A stretch of 64,000 nt of DNA, from contig NZ_CP030073.1 of assembly GCF_003261055.1 (NCBI RefSeq), forward strand, positions 372,001 through 436,000. Direction: 5' to 3'. The DNA is from Streptomyces cadmiisoli (GTDB lineage Bacteria > Actinomycetota > Actinomycetes > Streptomycetales > Streptomycetaceae). Positions 18,974-27,179 of this stretch are shown piece after piece (position 1 is the stretch's first letter; every line of letters starts with the position of its first letter). The notes below the pieces were generated by a model. It had not been told where the DNA came from and searched no databases. It was given only the letters and a program-made list of their open reading frames with translations. The position numbers and the translations under genes were made by a program.

Positions 18974-19660
18974 TCACGCCGGGTCGGCTGCCGCGGCCAG
19001 AATCCGGGCGAGCTCATCGGACTTGGTGATCACGGGCCAGTGCCCCGAGTCGATGTCAGCGAAATCGACGTGCTTGGCCCGAGCGAGCTCCGGGACATCG
19101 CCGGAGTCGATCCACTCCCGAGCCTGCCCGGGCGTGAACTCGGTGCACACGACCACCACCGGGACATCAAAGCGCCGTTCGTCTTCCAGCCGGACCACGC
19201 CCTTGGCCACCCCTTCCGGCACGGGGATCGCGCCGGTCTCCAGCTCCCGCCTGGCCGCTTCATCGAGGTCGGCGGCATCCGGCCCCTCGAAAGGACCCCA
19301 GCCGGGGAATGGCATCACGCCGTCCTTCACCTCGAAGAAGTCGGCGTAGGGCAGACCATCGGTGGTCGGAAAGCCGCCGATGAGGGCGACCTTCGCCACC
19401 TGCTCCGGCCTCCGGTCGGCGGCCATCCAGGCCAGCGAGCAGGCAGCAGAATGCCCCACCACCATGGGCTTGCCCGGCGTGGCATCCACGGCTGCGAGCA
19501 CCGCAGCCAGCTGGTCACCGAGCGTGGCGGACGCGGAGCCGTCTCCCTGGCCCGGCAGGGTGAGCGGCACCGGTCGATGGCCGAGGTCTTCCAGCGCGGA
19601 CGCGACGTTCCCCCACACAGATCCACTCAGCCACAGGCCGCCGATCAGCAGGATGTCCAT
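18974..19660 (-). CDS. Alpha/beta hydrolase
   Basis: 228 residues. MDILLIGGLWLSGSVWGNVA supplies the first strand and oxyanion region, PMVVGHSAACSLAWMAADRR the nucleophile elbow (G-H-S-A-A, serine near residue 77), and DSGHWPVITKSDELARIL the catalytic histidine; the acid is probably the aspartate near the end of the sixth strand. Cytoplasmic esterase or lactonase type with unknown substrate. The ATG at 19660 is preferred because AGGGGAG precedes it at about eight bases; a TTG two codons upstream is possible. It is divergent from a WYL regulator gene 211 bp away, which may control it. Confidence 0.85.
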   Translation of the reverse strand: MDILLIGGLWLSGSVWGNVASALEDLGHRPVPLTLPGQGDGSASATLGDQLAAVLAAVDATPGKPMVVGHSAACSLAWMAADRRPEQVAKVALIGGFPTTDGLPYADFFEVKDGVMPFPGWGPFEGPDAADLDEAARRELETGAIPVPEGVAKGVVRLEDERRFDVPVVVVCTEFTPGQAREWIDSGDVPELARAKHVDFADIDSGHWPVITKSDELARILAAAADPA

Positions 19661-19871
19661 GGTCAATCTCCCCTCTTCCGGTTCAGGAGTGCCACCGTAG
19701 AAGGAGATCCGGACAATCCACTACCGGTACGCGCTGCAACCTCCCGCCGCCCCACCCGACACCCGGCCGCCACCCCCAGACGCAACCAGACCGGGCGCCC
19801 CCAAGCGTTTGAAGCGAAGTCATGGGAATGCGACCGTAGGACGGCTCGGCGGAGCGGACTAGCCTGCTCCC

Positions 19872-20834
19872 GTGCCGAACGATCTCAGCCCCACCGCGCG
19901 AGCACTCCGCGTGCTCGAGATCCTCCAGACCCGCCCCGGAACGACAGCCGGCGAGCTCGCCGGTCGCTTGGGAGTCACGGAGCGGGCCGCACGCCGGTAC
20001 GTCGGCATCCTCAAAGAAGCCGGCATACCCGTCGAGTCGGCCCGGGGGCCGCACGGCGGATATCGCCTCGGGCGCGGAACCCGGCTGCCCCCTGTGCACT
20101 TCACGCAGGCCGAAGCGCTCGGCATCGTGATGGCGGTCCTCAGTGTCGAGCCGGCTGCGAGCGACACCGGGAACTTGATCGGTACGGCCTTGGGCAAAGT
20201 CGTGAAGGCACTTCCGGAGAGCGTCGGCCAGCAAGCGGCACTGCTGCGCCAGTACGCGTCAGCTGTGCCCGACCCTTATACGGTCCGCCCGGATCCAGCC
20301 GTGACCAGTTCTCTTGTCGATGCCGTCGCCGACCGACGCCGCGTGCGAGTCACATACCGCAGCGACAACGGTAACGAATGGGAGGCCGAGGTGGACCCCT
20401 GGTCCATCGTCATCCGCTACGGCCGCTGGTACTTGCTGTGCCACTCCCACCGCGCCGACGCGATCCGCACGTACCGCATCGACCGGGTCCACTCCGTCCG
20501 CCCGACTGAGCACGGGTTCAAGCCCCCCGAAGACCTCGACCCGGTGGCCGTGCTCGAGGAGAACCTGGGTAAGGGGTGGGAGTTCTCCACCCGAGTCATA
20601 TTCGACGCGCCCCTGCGTGAGGTGGCCCCCTGGATCCGGCCCCCTATGGGACGGCTGGAGCCCTTGGGAGACGGATGCGTGCTGGTCGGCAGCACACGCA
20701 ATCCAGACATGTATGCACAAGAATGGCTGGCCAGGATACCCTTCTCGTTCCGCGTCGATGGCGGGAAGGAACTACGCACAGCAGTCTCCACGCTCGCTAC
20801 GCGTCTCACTGCCGCAGTGAATGACCAGCCCTGA
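19872..20834 (+). CDS. WYL-domain transcriptional regulator (YafY/DeoR-like)
   Basis: 320 residues from GTG 19872. N-terminal winged helix: ALRVLEILQTRPGTTAGELA with recognition region VTERAARRYVGILKEAGI (about 10-60). The central WYL domain includes DPWSIVIRYGRWYLLCHSHR followed by IRTYRIDRVHSV (about 170-215). The WCX extension runs to the C-terminus. WYL proteins bind nucleic-acid-derived or other small ligands and regulate neighbouring genes, often divergent ones; the hydrolase at 18974-19660 is the obvious candidate. Length fits the family. Confidence 0.9.
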   Translation: MPNDLSPTARALRVLEILQTRPGTTAGELAGRLGVTERAARRYVGILKEAGIPVESARGPHGGYRLGRGTRLPPVHFTQAEALGIVMAVLSVEPAASDTGNLIGTALGKVVKALPESVGQQAALLRQYASAVPDPYTVRPDPAVTSSLVDAVADRRRVRVTYRSDNGNEWEAEVDPWSIVIRYGRWYLLCHSHRADAIRTYRIDRVHSVRPTEHGFKPPEDLDPVAVLEENLGKGWEFSTRVIFDAPLREVAPWIRPPMGRLEPLGDGCVLVGSTRNPDMYAQEWLARIPFSFRVDGGKELRTAVSTLATRLTAAVNDQP

Positions 20835-21005
20835 CGGGAGTTGCAGAGCCGGTCGACAACAGACGTCTTTCCCGCGGAGGTGTTCACGCCTTGCAAGGCA
20901 CCGGGCGATCCAGAGGGCAGTTGCCGAAGCGCCGTACACAGACGCTGTAGTAGGCCCGCGCGGAGCAGTTCACGGCGCCACGACCCGGCACCCCGTTCAC
21001 CGTCG
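20835..21005. other. Spacer downstream of the WYL gene
   Basis: Short stretch before the molybdenum-hydroxylase relic; no gene or clear terminator recognised. Confidence 0.35.
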
Positions 21006-21193
21006 GTGCAGGTCGAGACGGCCGCCTTCTGTCACTTCCGGCTCCCTCAGTACGCCGACGTCCCCCGCGCCAAGGTCCAAGTCATGCAGACCACAGTCGC
21101 CATCGGGCCCTCACCCACTTCCCTCCGGTCGCGCCGGCCTTCGCCAATGCCCGGCGGGACGCGACCGGCGCCCGCTTCATCCGGCTCCCCTGA
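21006..21193 (+). pseudogene. Molybdenum hydroxylase (aldehyde/xanthine oxidase) large-subunit C-terminal relic
   Basis: The plus frame gives VQVETAAFCHFRLPQYADV, then PRAKVQVM, which resembles the run into the last strands of molybdopterin-binding subunits (..F..YRLP..ADVP.VEV..). After a frameshift near 21115, PPVAPAFANARRDATGARF and IRLP-stop match the family's last helix and tail (APA.ANA..DATG.R...LP). Nothing of the rest of the roughly 700-residue protein remains in the window. Similarity is recalled, not computed. Confidence 0.5.
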
Positions 21194-21237
21194 CCCGCGC
21201 CCGCGTCTGGCCCGCCCTCCACACGGCCGGTGGACGG

Positions 21238-21930
21238 TCAGCCGAGGGAGAGCAGCTCCTCGTAGAAGCCGCCGAACTCCCTCTCCCGGTCGACCAGATG
21301 GACCTCCAGTATCCAGTGGCAGGTCTGGCCGGCCTTGTCGGTGCGGCGCAGCGGGGTGTCGTTGTCGGGGGTGATGTACGACTCCGTTTCCGCGCCGTCG
21401 ATCCGCTCGTGCGGGAACTCGCCCACCAGGTGCCCGGCGTGCCAGCCGCCCAGTGCCCAACCGGCCTCCGCCGCGTAGCGCTCCACCTCGGCGTACAACT
21501 GCTTTCCGGTGATGTCGTCGTGCTTGGTGAAGTACCGCTTGCCGGCAGCGAAGATCTCCGACAGGTCGTCGCGCAAGCGGTGCTTGACGGGGTCGTCGCC
21601 GAGTACGAACGTCCGGCCGAAGTCGGCCTCGTAGTCCTCGAAGATGGGGCCGAAGTCGGCGAACACGATGTCATCCTCGCCGATCACCCGGTCCGGCGGG
21701 TTCTCCCGGTACGGCCGCAGAGTGTTCGGCCCGGAGCGCACGATCCGCTTGTGCCAGTGTCGGGTGGTCCCGAACAGCTCGTCCGCGAGGTCCCGGACCC
21801 GGTCGCTGACCGCCCGCTCTCCCGCGCCCGGCGCGACCAGCCCACGCTTCTCGATCACCGCGAAGAGTCGTTCGGCCTTGGCCTGGGCGTCCAGCAGTCG
21901 CGCCGCGCGCGTGGATTCGTCCTTCGCCAT
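21238..21930 (-). CDS. M24-family metallopeptidase (aminopeptidase P-like fold)
   Basis: 230 residues. The pita-bread fold ligands appear in order: DDIVFADFGPIFEDYEADFG (two aspartates), GGWHAGHLVGEFPHERI (histidine), CHWILEVHLVDRE (glutamate) and a last acidic residue in REFGGFYEELL. The N-terminal creatinase-like domain of Xaa-Pro peptidases is absent, so this is a short, single-domain member. Such stand-alone M24 proteins in actinomycetes have no settled substrate. ATG 21930 follows a weak ribosome binding site. The next upstream gene on the same strand is the GGCT-PNPOx fusion, 58 bp away, so the two may be co-transcribed. Confidence 0.85.
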   Translation of the reverse strand: MAKDESTRAARLLDAQAKAERLFAVIEKRGLVAPGAGERAVSDRVRDLADELFGTTRHWHKRIVRSGPNTLRPYRENPPDRVIGEDDIVFADFGPIFEDYEADFGRTFVLGDDPVKHRLRDDLSEIFAAGKRYFTKHDDITGKQLYAEVERYAAEAGWALGGWHAGHLVGEFPHERIDGAETESYITPDNDTPLRRTDKAGQTCHWILEVHLVDREREFGGFYEELLSLG

Positions 21931-21988
21931 GGCTCATAACCTAGCCAGCGTGATCGTCTCGGGCAACGACTTGTGCACGGGCGAGCAG

Positions 21989-23023
21989 TTAGGGCCAGAG
22001 CATGTGGCGCACCCACGGGCTGTGGCGATCGCGGCGTTCGTAGCGCAGCCGATTGTGGAGGCGGCCCTTGTCCGCCTGCCAGAACTCGATCTCGGACGGA
22101 ACGAGAGTGTGGAGCGTCCACTCCGGGCTGATCAGATCGGGTTCGGCCTCGATGCGGGCCAGGGCCGCACGGAACGCGCGGTCACGCTCTTCGGCATCGG
22201 TCAGATGCTCGCTCTGGCGCCCGAGCAGAACCTCAGCGCGAGCCGAGGGAGCGCGCGCCAGCAGATCCGCAGCGCTCTGCTCGGCGGAGGCCGGTTCGTC
22301 CGTGCCTCGCAGCCGGACCTGCCGGCCTTGGAGAGGCCAGTAGAAGGTGAGTGCCGCGCGGGGCCGGCCGCCCAACTGGCGGCCCTTGGGACTGCCGGAG
22401 TGGACGGCGAACTGCCAGCCGTCGGTGTCCACGTTCTTCAGGATGAGTACGCGGGCGTCCGGGCCGCCGTCCTCACCGATGGTCGACAGGGTCATGGCGT
22501 GCGGGTCGGGCACGCCCGCGGCGACGGCCTCCCGCAGCCATTCGAGGAACAACTCGACCGGATCGGCCGGGGCAGCGGCGGGATCGAAATCCGGTAGCGG
22601 GCCGGCGAACACCTCCAGACTCCGCAGCCACTGCCTCACGTCCAGGTGCTGCGCGGTGTCCTTGCGCTCCAGATAGGCCCACGCATTCGTTCCCGACCGC
22701 AGCGTCACCCTGACGCGAACGTAGTCGTCGACCTCGTAGTCGTCGGCCATGGCGAGTTCGGTGTCGCTGATGACGAACACCTGGCCCTCGACGGTGTCCT
22801 GTGGGTCCGGAGAGACGACGACCATGGGGTGCCGGTCGGTACCGCTGGTCTCGATCACGGCAGGGTCGGTGATCAGGACGGTCGTCATGCGGTGACCGGG
22901 CAGGGCATCCGGTCTGCCGTCGAGCAGGCGGCCGAATCGGGAGAGCTGGACCCCAGGCAATTGCAGGGTGCCGTAGGAGAAGAGGTGATGGACGGCCTCG
23001 GCAGGTACGGTCGGATCAGTCAC
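21989..23023 (-). CDS. Fusion: gamma-glutamylcyclotransferase-like + pyridoxamine-phosphate-oxidase-like protein
   Basis: 344 residues. Residues 1 to about 130 are an AIG2/GGCT domain: HHLFSYGTLQLPGVQLSRF holds the YGTL substrate loop, and DTVEGQVFVISDTELAMADD plus the YVRVRVTLRSG strand complete it. Residues about 138-344 are a PNPOx split barrel: AMTLSTIGEDGGPDARVLIL, QLGGRPRAALTFYWPLQGRQ (FMN phosphate contacts) and the C-terminal RLHNRLRYERR. The GTG at 23023 is chosen because GAAGGAG lies ten bases upstream; a TTG at 23032 sits too close to it. The pairing suggests an FMN enzyme acting with a peptide or amine-trimming domain, but the reaction is unknown. Confidence 0.85.
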   Translation of the reverse strand: MTDPTVPAEAVHHLFSYGTLQLPGVQLSRFGRLLDGRPDALPGHRMTTVLITDPAVIETSGTDRHPMVVVSPDPQDTVEGQVFVISDTELAMADDYEVDDYVRVRVTLRSGTNAWAYLERKDTAQHLDVRQWLRSLEVFAGPLPDFDPAAAPADPVELFLEWLREAVAAGVPDPHAMTLSTIGEDGGPDARVLILKNVDTDGWQFAVHSGSPKGRQLGGRPRAALTFYWPLQGRQVRLRGTDEPASAEQSAADLLARAPSARAEVLLGRQSEHLTDAEERDRAFRAALARIEAEPDLISPEWTLHTLVPSEIEFWQADKGRLHNRLRYERRDRHSPWVRHMLWP

Positions 23024-23528
23024 GGCGTGCAAGCTCCTTCAACGGGCGTGGGTTTCGTCAGGCGAGGCGAAATGGAGGGCGGTGCATATGCCGTCCGGAC
23101 GCGGTTCACGGCCGGGTGCGGGATCTCGCCAAGGGCGTGGGGTATGTCGACGACCGAGAACAACAACGCGTGCCGTTCGGTCCGGTCGGCATCGACGATC
23201 AGCGTGAAGCGCTTGTGCCGCAATCGGCCCGCGCCGTGGAGAGTCGGCAGCCGCGGCGCCACGGCCATCTGGTGGGCGGCGTCGGTGTGGAGGGGTCCGG
23301 AATCTCCTCCGTGCAGGCGAACTCGGTTCGTTCGCAGTCCAGTTCGCTGCTCACCCCGCGCATTTCCGCACCAGCACGGCGGGGGAATTCGGGCCGCGCG
23401 CCGGGAGAGAGTCGGTTCTCCGGCGTGCCGCGCGCGGCTCCGGGGACCTGTCCACAGTCGATTCCGGTTCCGGGACAGGCGAACAGCGCGGTGTCGGGGG
23501 CATCCGCGGCGACGACGGGGAGGTCGGT
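23024..23528. other. No supported gene, about 500 bp
   Basis: Upstream of the fusion gene and downstream of the HxlR pseudogene. A minus-strand stretch near 23060-23260 reads protein-like but has no start or known motif. The rest is low complexity. Confidence 0.4.
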
Positions 23529-24002
23529 TCACCGCGTGGGGTGCAGGTCGGTGCTCTGCGTGGAGGGCAGTTCCAGGCCGTCGGTCACGCAGGAGGGGAC
23601 CAGGGCGTGCACCGGGGCGCGCTCCGCGCCGTCCGCTTGCGCGGTCGCGGTGACGCTGCTGTCGCCGAAGACCTACCGGTCGCCCCAGTCCAGCCTGGCG
23701 ACCAGCAGAGGCAGGAGCGCAGTGCCGACCTCGGTGAGCGCATACTTGTAGCGCGCCGGACGCCGCTGGTTGAGGCTGCGGCCGAGGACTGCTTGGGCGG
23801 CGAGTCGACCCGGCCGCTTGCTGAGGACCTTGCGGGCCAGGCCGATCTCCGCGGCGAGCGCCTCGAGGCGGATGTGCCCGCGGGCGATCTCGCGCAGCGC
23901 AGGCACGTTCCACCAGTCCCCCAGGACCAGAGCCGCTTGGGCGATGCCGCAGGTCTCTTCGGTGTTGTGGATCCCCGGCCATAGTAGGTTCCTTTTCGGC
24001 AC
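23529..24002 (-). pseudogene. HxlR-family regulator interrupted by an in-frame amber codon
   Basis: From GTG 24002 the frame gives 109 residues: CGIAQAALVLGDWWNVPALR and IARKVLSKRPGRLAAQAVLG form the winged helix, and RYKYALTEVGTALLPLLVAR the dimer strand, ending WGDR-stop at 23673-23675. After the TAG the same frame stays open for 47 more codons with strong G/C at third positions (VFGDSSVTATAQADG ...) to TGA at 23529-23531. About 157 residues is the normal family length with a C-terminal extension. A single TAC to TAG change would explain it. The short product may still bind DNA. An inverted repeat sits at its promoter. Confidence 0.75.
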
Positions 24003-24030
24003 TCATTTTGTTCCCGAATGGAACTTACTA
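23982..24030. promoter_or_regulatory. Inverted repeat at the HxlR start, possible autoregulatory operator
   Basis: TAGTAGGTTCC at 23982-23992 and GGAACTTACTA at 24020-24030 are inverted copies matching at 10 of 11 positions. A smaller palindrome, GTTCC-CGAAT-GGAAC, overlaps the second arm. They flank the start codon of the HxlR gene and precede the enolase relic. An HxlR dimer site is plausible; no experiment supports it. Confidence 0.45.
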
Positions 24031-24068
24031 CCTCGCCGACACAGGAGCACAGTCTGAGGAGGTGCACC

Positions 24069-24455
24069 ATGACAGCCGCTCGCCAGGTCATCGCGCGGGA
24101 GATCATCGAGAGGCGAGGCACCCCGTGCTCGGCGTCCCCCGGCCAGCGCCAAGGCCCGCCGCGGCCTGCCCATCGCCAACCGCTCTTCCGCTACATCGTC
24201 GGAGTTGACGCCCACCTGCTGCCGGTCCCGATGATGTACATCCTCAACGGCGCCCAGGCGCCGCCGAACACGAGACCCTGGACAGGATCGTCGGCACAGT
24301 CACGGAACGATTTGACCGCACCCGCAGCACGCCGCTCTCCCCTTCGCGAAGCCGTAGACACCCCCACAGGGCCTGGCCGGTTGATCCCTGAGGACCAGAC
24401 CCTGCGGACAGCCGTCCAGCGAGGCGCGAACCGGGTGGAGACGCCGTCGCTTTGA
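24069..24455 (+). pseudogene. eno: Collapsed enolase gene
   Basis: ATG 24069 follows a perfect GAGGAGGT. The frame reads RQVIAREIIERRGTP, matching the first strand of enolase (..I.AREI.DSRGNPT). It then jumps within about 40 codons to PLFRYIVGVDAHLLPVPMMY with ILNG, matching the LYRYVGG..AH.LPVPMMNILNGG segment that lies some 130-160 residues into a normal 425-residue enolase. The later part of the frame is not recognisable. Enolase interconverts 2-phosphoglycerate and phosphoenolpyruvate; this copy lacks the active site. Streptomyces genomes can carry a second enolase, so this may be its remnant. Confidence 0.65.
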
Positions 24456-24457
24456 AG

Positions 24458-25531
24458 TCATTCGAAGTCAACGACCAGGCGGCCGACGACGTCGCCGCGG
24501 CCGAGAGCCTCCAGGTTCTCGTTGACGTCCTCCAGCTTGATCTTGGTGACGTTGTGCTTGACGAGGCCGGCATCCGCCAGGGCGAGTACCTCCGCGAGGT
24601 CCTCGTAGTTGCCCCAGAACGAGCCGAAGTAGGACCGCTCCGTCCCCACGAACGGGAACTGCGGAAGCTCGACGTGGTGGTCCATCAGACCGACGGACGC
24701 CACGATCCCTTCAGAGCCGAGCACGTCGAAGGCCATCGCGATGGCGTCCTTGCTGCCCACGCAGTCCAGCACGGCATCAAGCGTCCTGCTGCCGGTCAGC
24801 GACTCCAGCGTGTCCTGGATGGCCTCGGTCGACTTGCCCCTGACGTTGACCCCGTGGTCCGCCCCGTTCTCCTTCGCCACTTCCAGCTTGTTGTCCGAGC
24901 GGGTCAGGGCCACCACCGTCGCACCGCCGCCCAGCAGCTTCGCGTACTGGACCCCGTAGCTGCCCAGACCGCCGATACCTGTCACGCCGATGACACGTCC
25001 GGGCACCACCTTGCCCGTGTCACGCAGCTTCTTCATCGCACGGTACGGAGTGAGCCCCGCGTCCGTCATCGGGGCCAGGAACTCGGGATGCCGGGCGGCC
25101 TCCTCCGAGACCGGAATGGCATGGGCGTACTGCACCCCTATGTACTCGGCGTAACCTCCGGGCGGCCCGAACCCGACCCACCGGCCCGTGCCACTGCAGA
25201 TCTGCTCGTTGCCCTCACGGCACTGACGGCACGTACCGTCGCCCCAACTCGTGAGGACCACGACCATGTCACCCTCGGAATAGCCCGGCGACTCCGGCAC
25301 CGCGCTGCCCTTCCCCACCACACGACCGGCCACCTCATGGCCGGGTATGTAGGGGAAGTCCACAGGAAACGGACCCTTGAAGTAGCCCTCGATGAGCTGG
25401 AAGTCACTGCGGCACATGCCTACCGCGGCAACCTTCACCAGAACTTGGTCCGGGGCGGGTTCGGGAACGGGTACCTCCTCCAGCCGAAGAGGTTCGTTGT
25501 ACCCGTGCATCCGCGCTGCTCGCATCTGCAT
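24458..25531 (-). CDS. Zinc-dependent alcohol dehydrogenase (MDR family)
   Basis: 357 residues. GroES-like domain with the catalytic zinc ligands C (GMCRSDFQL), H and E (PYIPGHEVAGRVVGKG), and a structural-zinc loop with cysteines in GDGTCRQCREGNEQIC. The Rossmann domain has GVTGIGGLGSYGVQYAKLLG for NAD(P) binding. It ends GRGDVVGRLVVDFE. It fits NAD-dependent primary or secondary alcohol/aldehyde dehydrogenases. Start: ATG 25531 after GCGAGG; a second ATG two codons later is possible. It is the only intact metabolic gene near two decayed neighbours. Confidence 0.9.
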   Translation of the reverse strand: MQMRAARMHGYNEPLRLEEVPVPEPAPDQVLVKVAAVGMCRSDFQLIEGYFKGPFPVDFPYIPGHEVAGRVVGKGSAVPESPGYSEGDMVVVLTSWGDGTCRQCREGNEQICSGTGRWVGFGPPGGYAEYIGVQYAHAIPVSEEAARHPEFLAPMTDAGLTPYRAMKKLRDTGKVVPGRVIGVTGIGGLGSYGVQYAKLLGGGATVVALTRSDNKLEVAKENGADHGVNVRGKSTEAIQDTLESLTGSRTLDAVLDCVGSKDAIAMAFDVLGSEGIVASVGLMDHHVELPQFPFVGTERSYFGSFWGNYEDLAEVLALADAGLVKHNVTKIKLEDVNENLEALGRGDVVGRLVVDFE

Positions 25532-25670
25532 GGGGCGCCTCGCTTTCCCTGGCCAGTAGTGGCACGCGCGACGACGGACAGACGAGGGTGGTCCGCCCGT
25601 GCCGACTCGCGGCAGGCCACTTGGACACGACCAGAGTCCCCCACCCATCCCGACTTCACACCCTGAATAA

Positions 25671-25700
25671 GCACACATATTCCATAAGAGGCACACGTAT
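25671..25700. promoter_or_regulatory. 10-bp direct repeat upstream of the alcohol dehydrogenase
   Basis: GCACACATAT (25671-25680) and GCACACGTAT (25691-25700) match at 9 of 10 bases and start exactly 20 bp apart, about two helical turns. This AT-richer patch lies between the divergent dehydrogenase and hypothetical genes, where a promoter is expected. Confidence 0.3.
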
Positions 25701-25875
25701 GGGACTTTCTCGGGCGCAACCTAATATGCAGCGAGTAATCGTTGACTTACAGATGGTACGCACGTCGATATCGTGGCCGCCCAGGGACCGTCCGCGTGAT
25801 CTCGACATGCGGAGGCCGGGACGTCAACTGAAGAGATCGAACCAAACGCGCGATCGATGCCCTTAGGGTGATCTT

Positions 25876-26397
25876 GTGAATACCTGGGACGTTCTACCGG
25901 ACAACGAGCGCCGCCAGTGGGTGTTGGATCCGTTCGTGAGCGTAGGGCCCCTGCGATTTGGGATGAGTCGTAGTGAGGTATCTGCGGAGCTGGGCGGTAT
26001 CCAGGTGAACTGGGGTGTGCGCAGCGCACATGACGGAGCAGGTCACGACAGCTACTCCGAAGTGGGGCTGACGCTGCACTACGCGGCGGGTGATCAGTTG
26101 CGTGCTGTTCGGGTTGACGCCCTTGGCGGGCCGCAAGTCTTCGCGGGCGACACCGCGTTGGTCGGCCGGGTTCCCTCCGAGTTGGAGCGCTGGGTGGAAG
26201 TACGCGCCGAACGCCGAGAACCCGATCCCGAGCTCTTCTACCTACCCGGCGGGGAGATCGGGTCGGTGAGTCTCGGATTGGCGCTGTGCCTGCAGCGGGC
26301 CGGAGATCGGCTGCTCACCCGGCCGGTCTTCCTCTCCTCCGACACGATGGAAGACAGCTATGACAAGCTGGGCAGGGACGCGTGGGTCATCTCCTGA
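25876..26397 (+). CDS. Hypothetical protein (173 residues)
   Basis: GTG start after AGGGTGATC. The product opens WDVLPDNERRQWVLDPFVSV then GPLRFGMSRSEVSAELGG, a glycine-turn pattern seen in uncharacterised Streptomyces proteins that I associate with immunity-like or lipoprotein-like folds, without firm family. Later SYSEVGLTLHYAAGDQLRAV is a beta hairpin. Soluble, no signal peptide. It converges with the kinase-like gene 32 bp downstream. Confidence 0.65.
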   Translation: MNTWDVLPDNERRQWVLDPFVSVGPLRFGMSRSEVSAELGGIQVNWGVRSAHDGAGHDSYSEVGLTLHYAAGDQLRAVRVDALGGPQVFAGDTALVGRVPSELERWVEVRAERREPDPELFYLPGGEIGSVSLGLALCLQRAGDRLLTRPVFLSSDTMEDSYDKLGRDAWVIS

Positions 26398-26429
26398 ACC
26401 TGACGAGCAGGCTCACGTACGCAGCCAGA

Positions 26430-26948
26430 TCAAAGCGATGCAAGCCAGGCCTCCGTGTCATCGGGATGACCGAAGTGGATCGTGTCGAGAGGGGCGAAGC
26501 GGGGATCGCGGACACGGTGACCGACTTCGCGGCGGCGCGTCCCGTGCTGCGACCAGGCCCACCAGACCGGGTGTTCCCGGCTCAGCCAGCCCGTCCAGGT
26601 TTCGCGGTTGCCGCCGAAGAGGGCTTCGCGTGTGACGGTGCGCCTGAAGGACCGACGCAGAACGCGGGGGATGATCACGCGTTTGGGATAGTCCAGCCAG
26701 ATCACGGTGTCGGCCCTATCCCACAGCAGGTCACGGACTTCCGGATAGCCGAGGGAATCGATGATCCAGCGGGGCTCGGCCGTCAGACTGGATACGTCTT
26801 CGGTCAAATTGTTGTTGATGGCCCAGTTGGGGCCGTTGAAGTACAGCGCGTCCATCTCGTGGTAGGGCACGCCCAGACGACTGCTCAGGGCTTGAGCGAG
26901 CGTGGTTTTGCCCGCACCGGTGACACCCACCACCAAGATCCGTTCCAC
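26430..26948 (-). CDS. Adenylate-kinase-like / FlaR-type P-loop protein
   Basis: 172 residues. RILVVGVTGAGKTTLAQALS is a Walker A P-loop near the N-terminus, followed by a lid-type acidic motif (HEMDALYF), and ADTVIWLDYPKRVIIPRVLR, the strand and arginine helix shared with topology-modulation FlaR-like and shikimate/adenylate kinase folds. Size and motif order match the FlaR-like family; the phosphoryl acceptor is unknown. GTG 26948 follows AGGGTGCATCC. Probably monocistronic. Confidence 0.8.
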   Translation of the reverse strand: MERILVVGVTGAGKTTLAQALSSRLGVPYHEMDALYFNGPNWAINNNLTEDVSSLTAEPRWIIDSLGYPEVRDLLWDRADTVIWLDYPKRVIIPRVLRRSFRRTVTREALFGGNRETWTGWLSREHPVWWAWSQHGTRRREVGHRVRDPRFAPLDTIHFGHPDDTEAWLASL

Positions 26949-27179
26949 GGATGCACCCTATCCCGGCACCCTGGGAGGAACGCTCCCGCGCCCCTCCCCT
27001 GCCACCACCGGCTCACCAGATGACACGATGTATCGGGTGGCTCGGGGACCGAACGTACCCGCCCGGCCCGTCGACCACGACCGGCAGAGAAGAGCCGGGA
27101 CACAAGAGGTGGTTCGGTGTTCCAGGCCGACGCCACTGCTCTCTTGAAAATGACCTGAGCTTGCGTGTATCGGTGCAGC

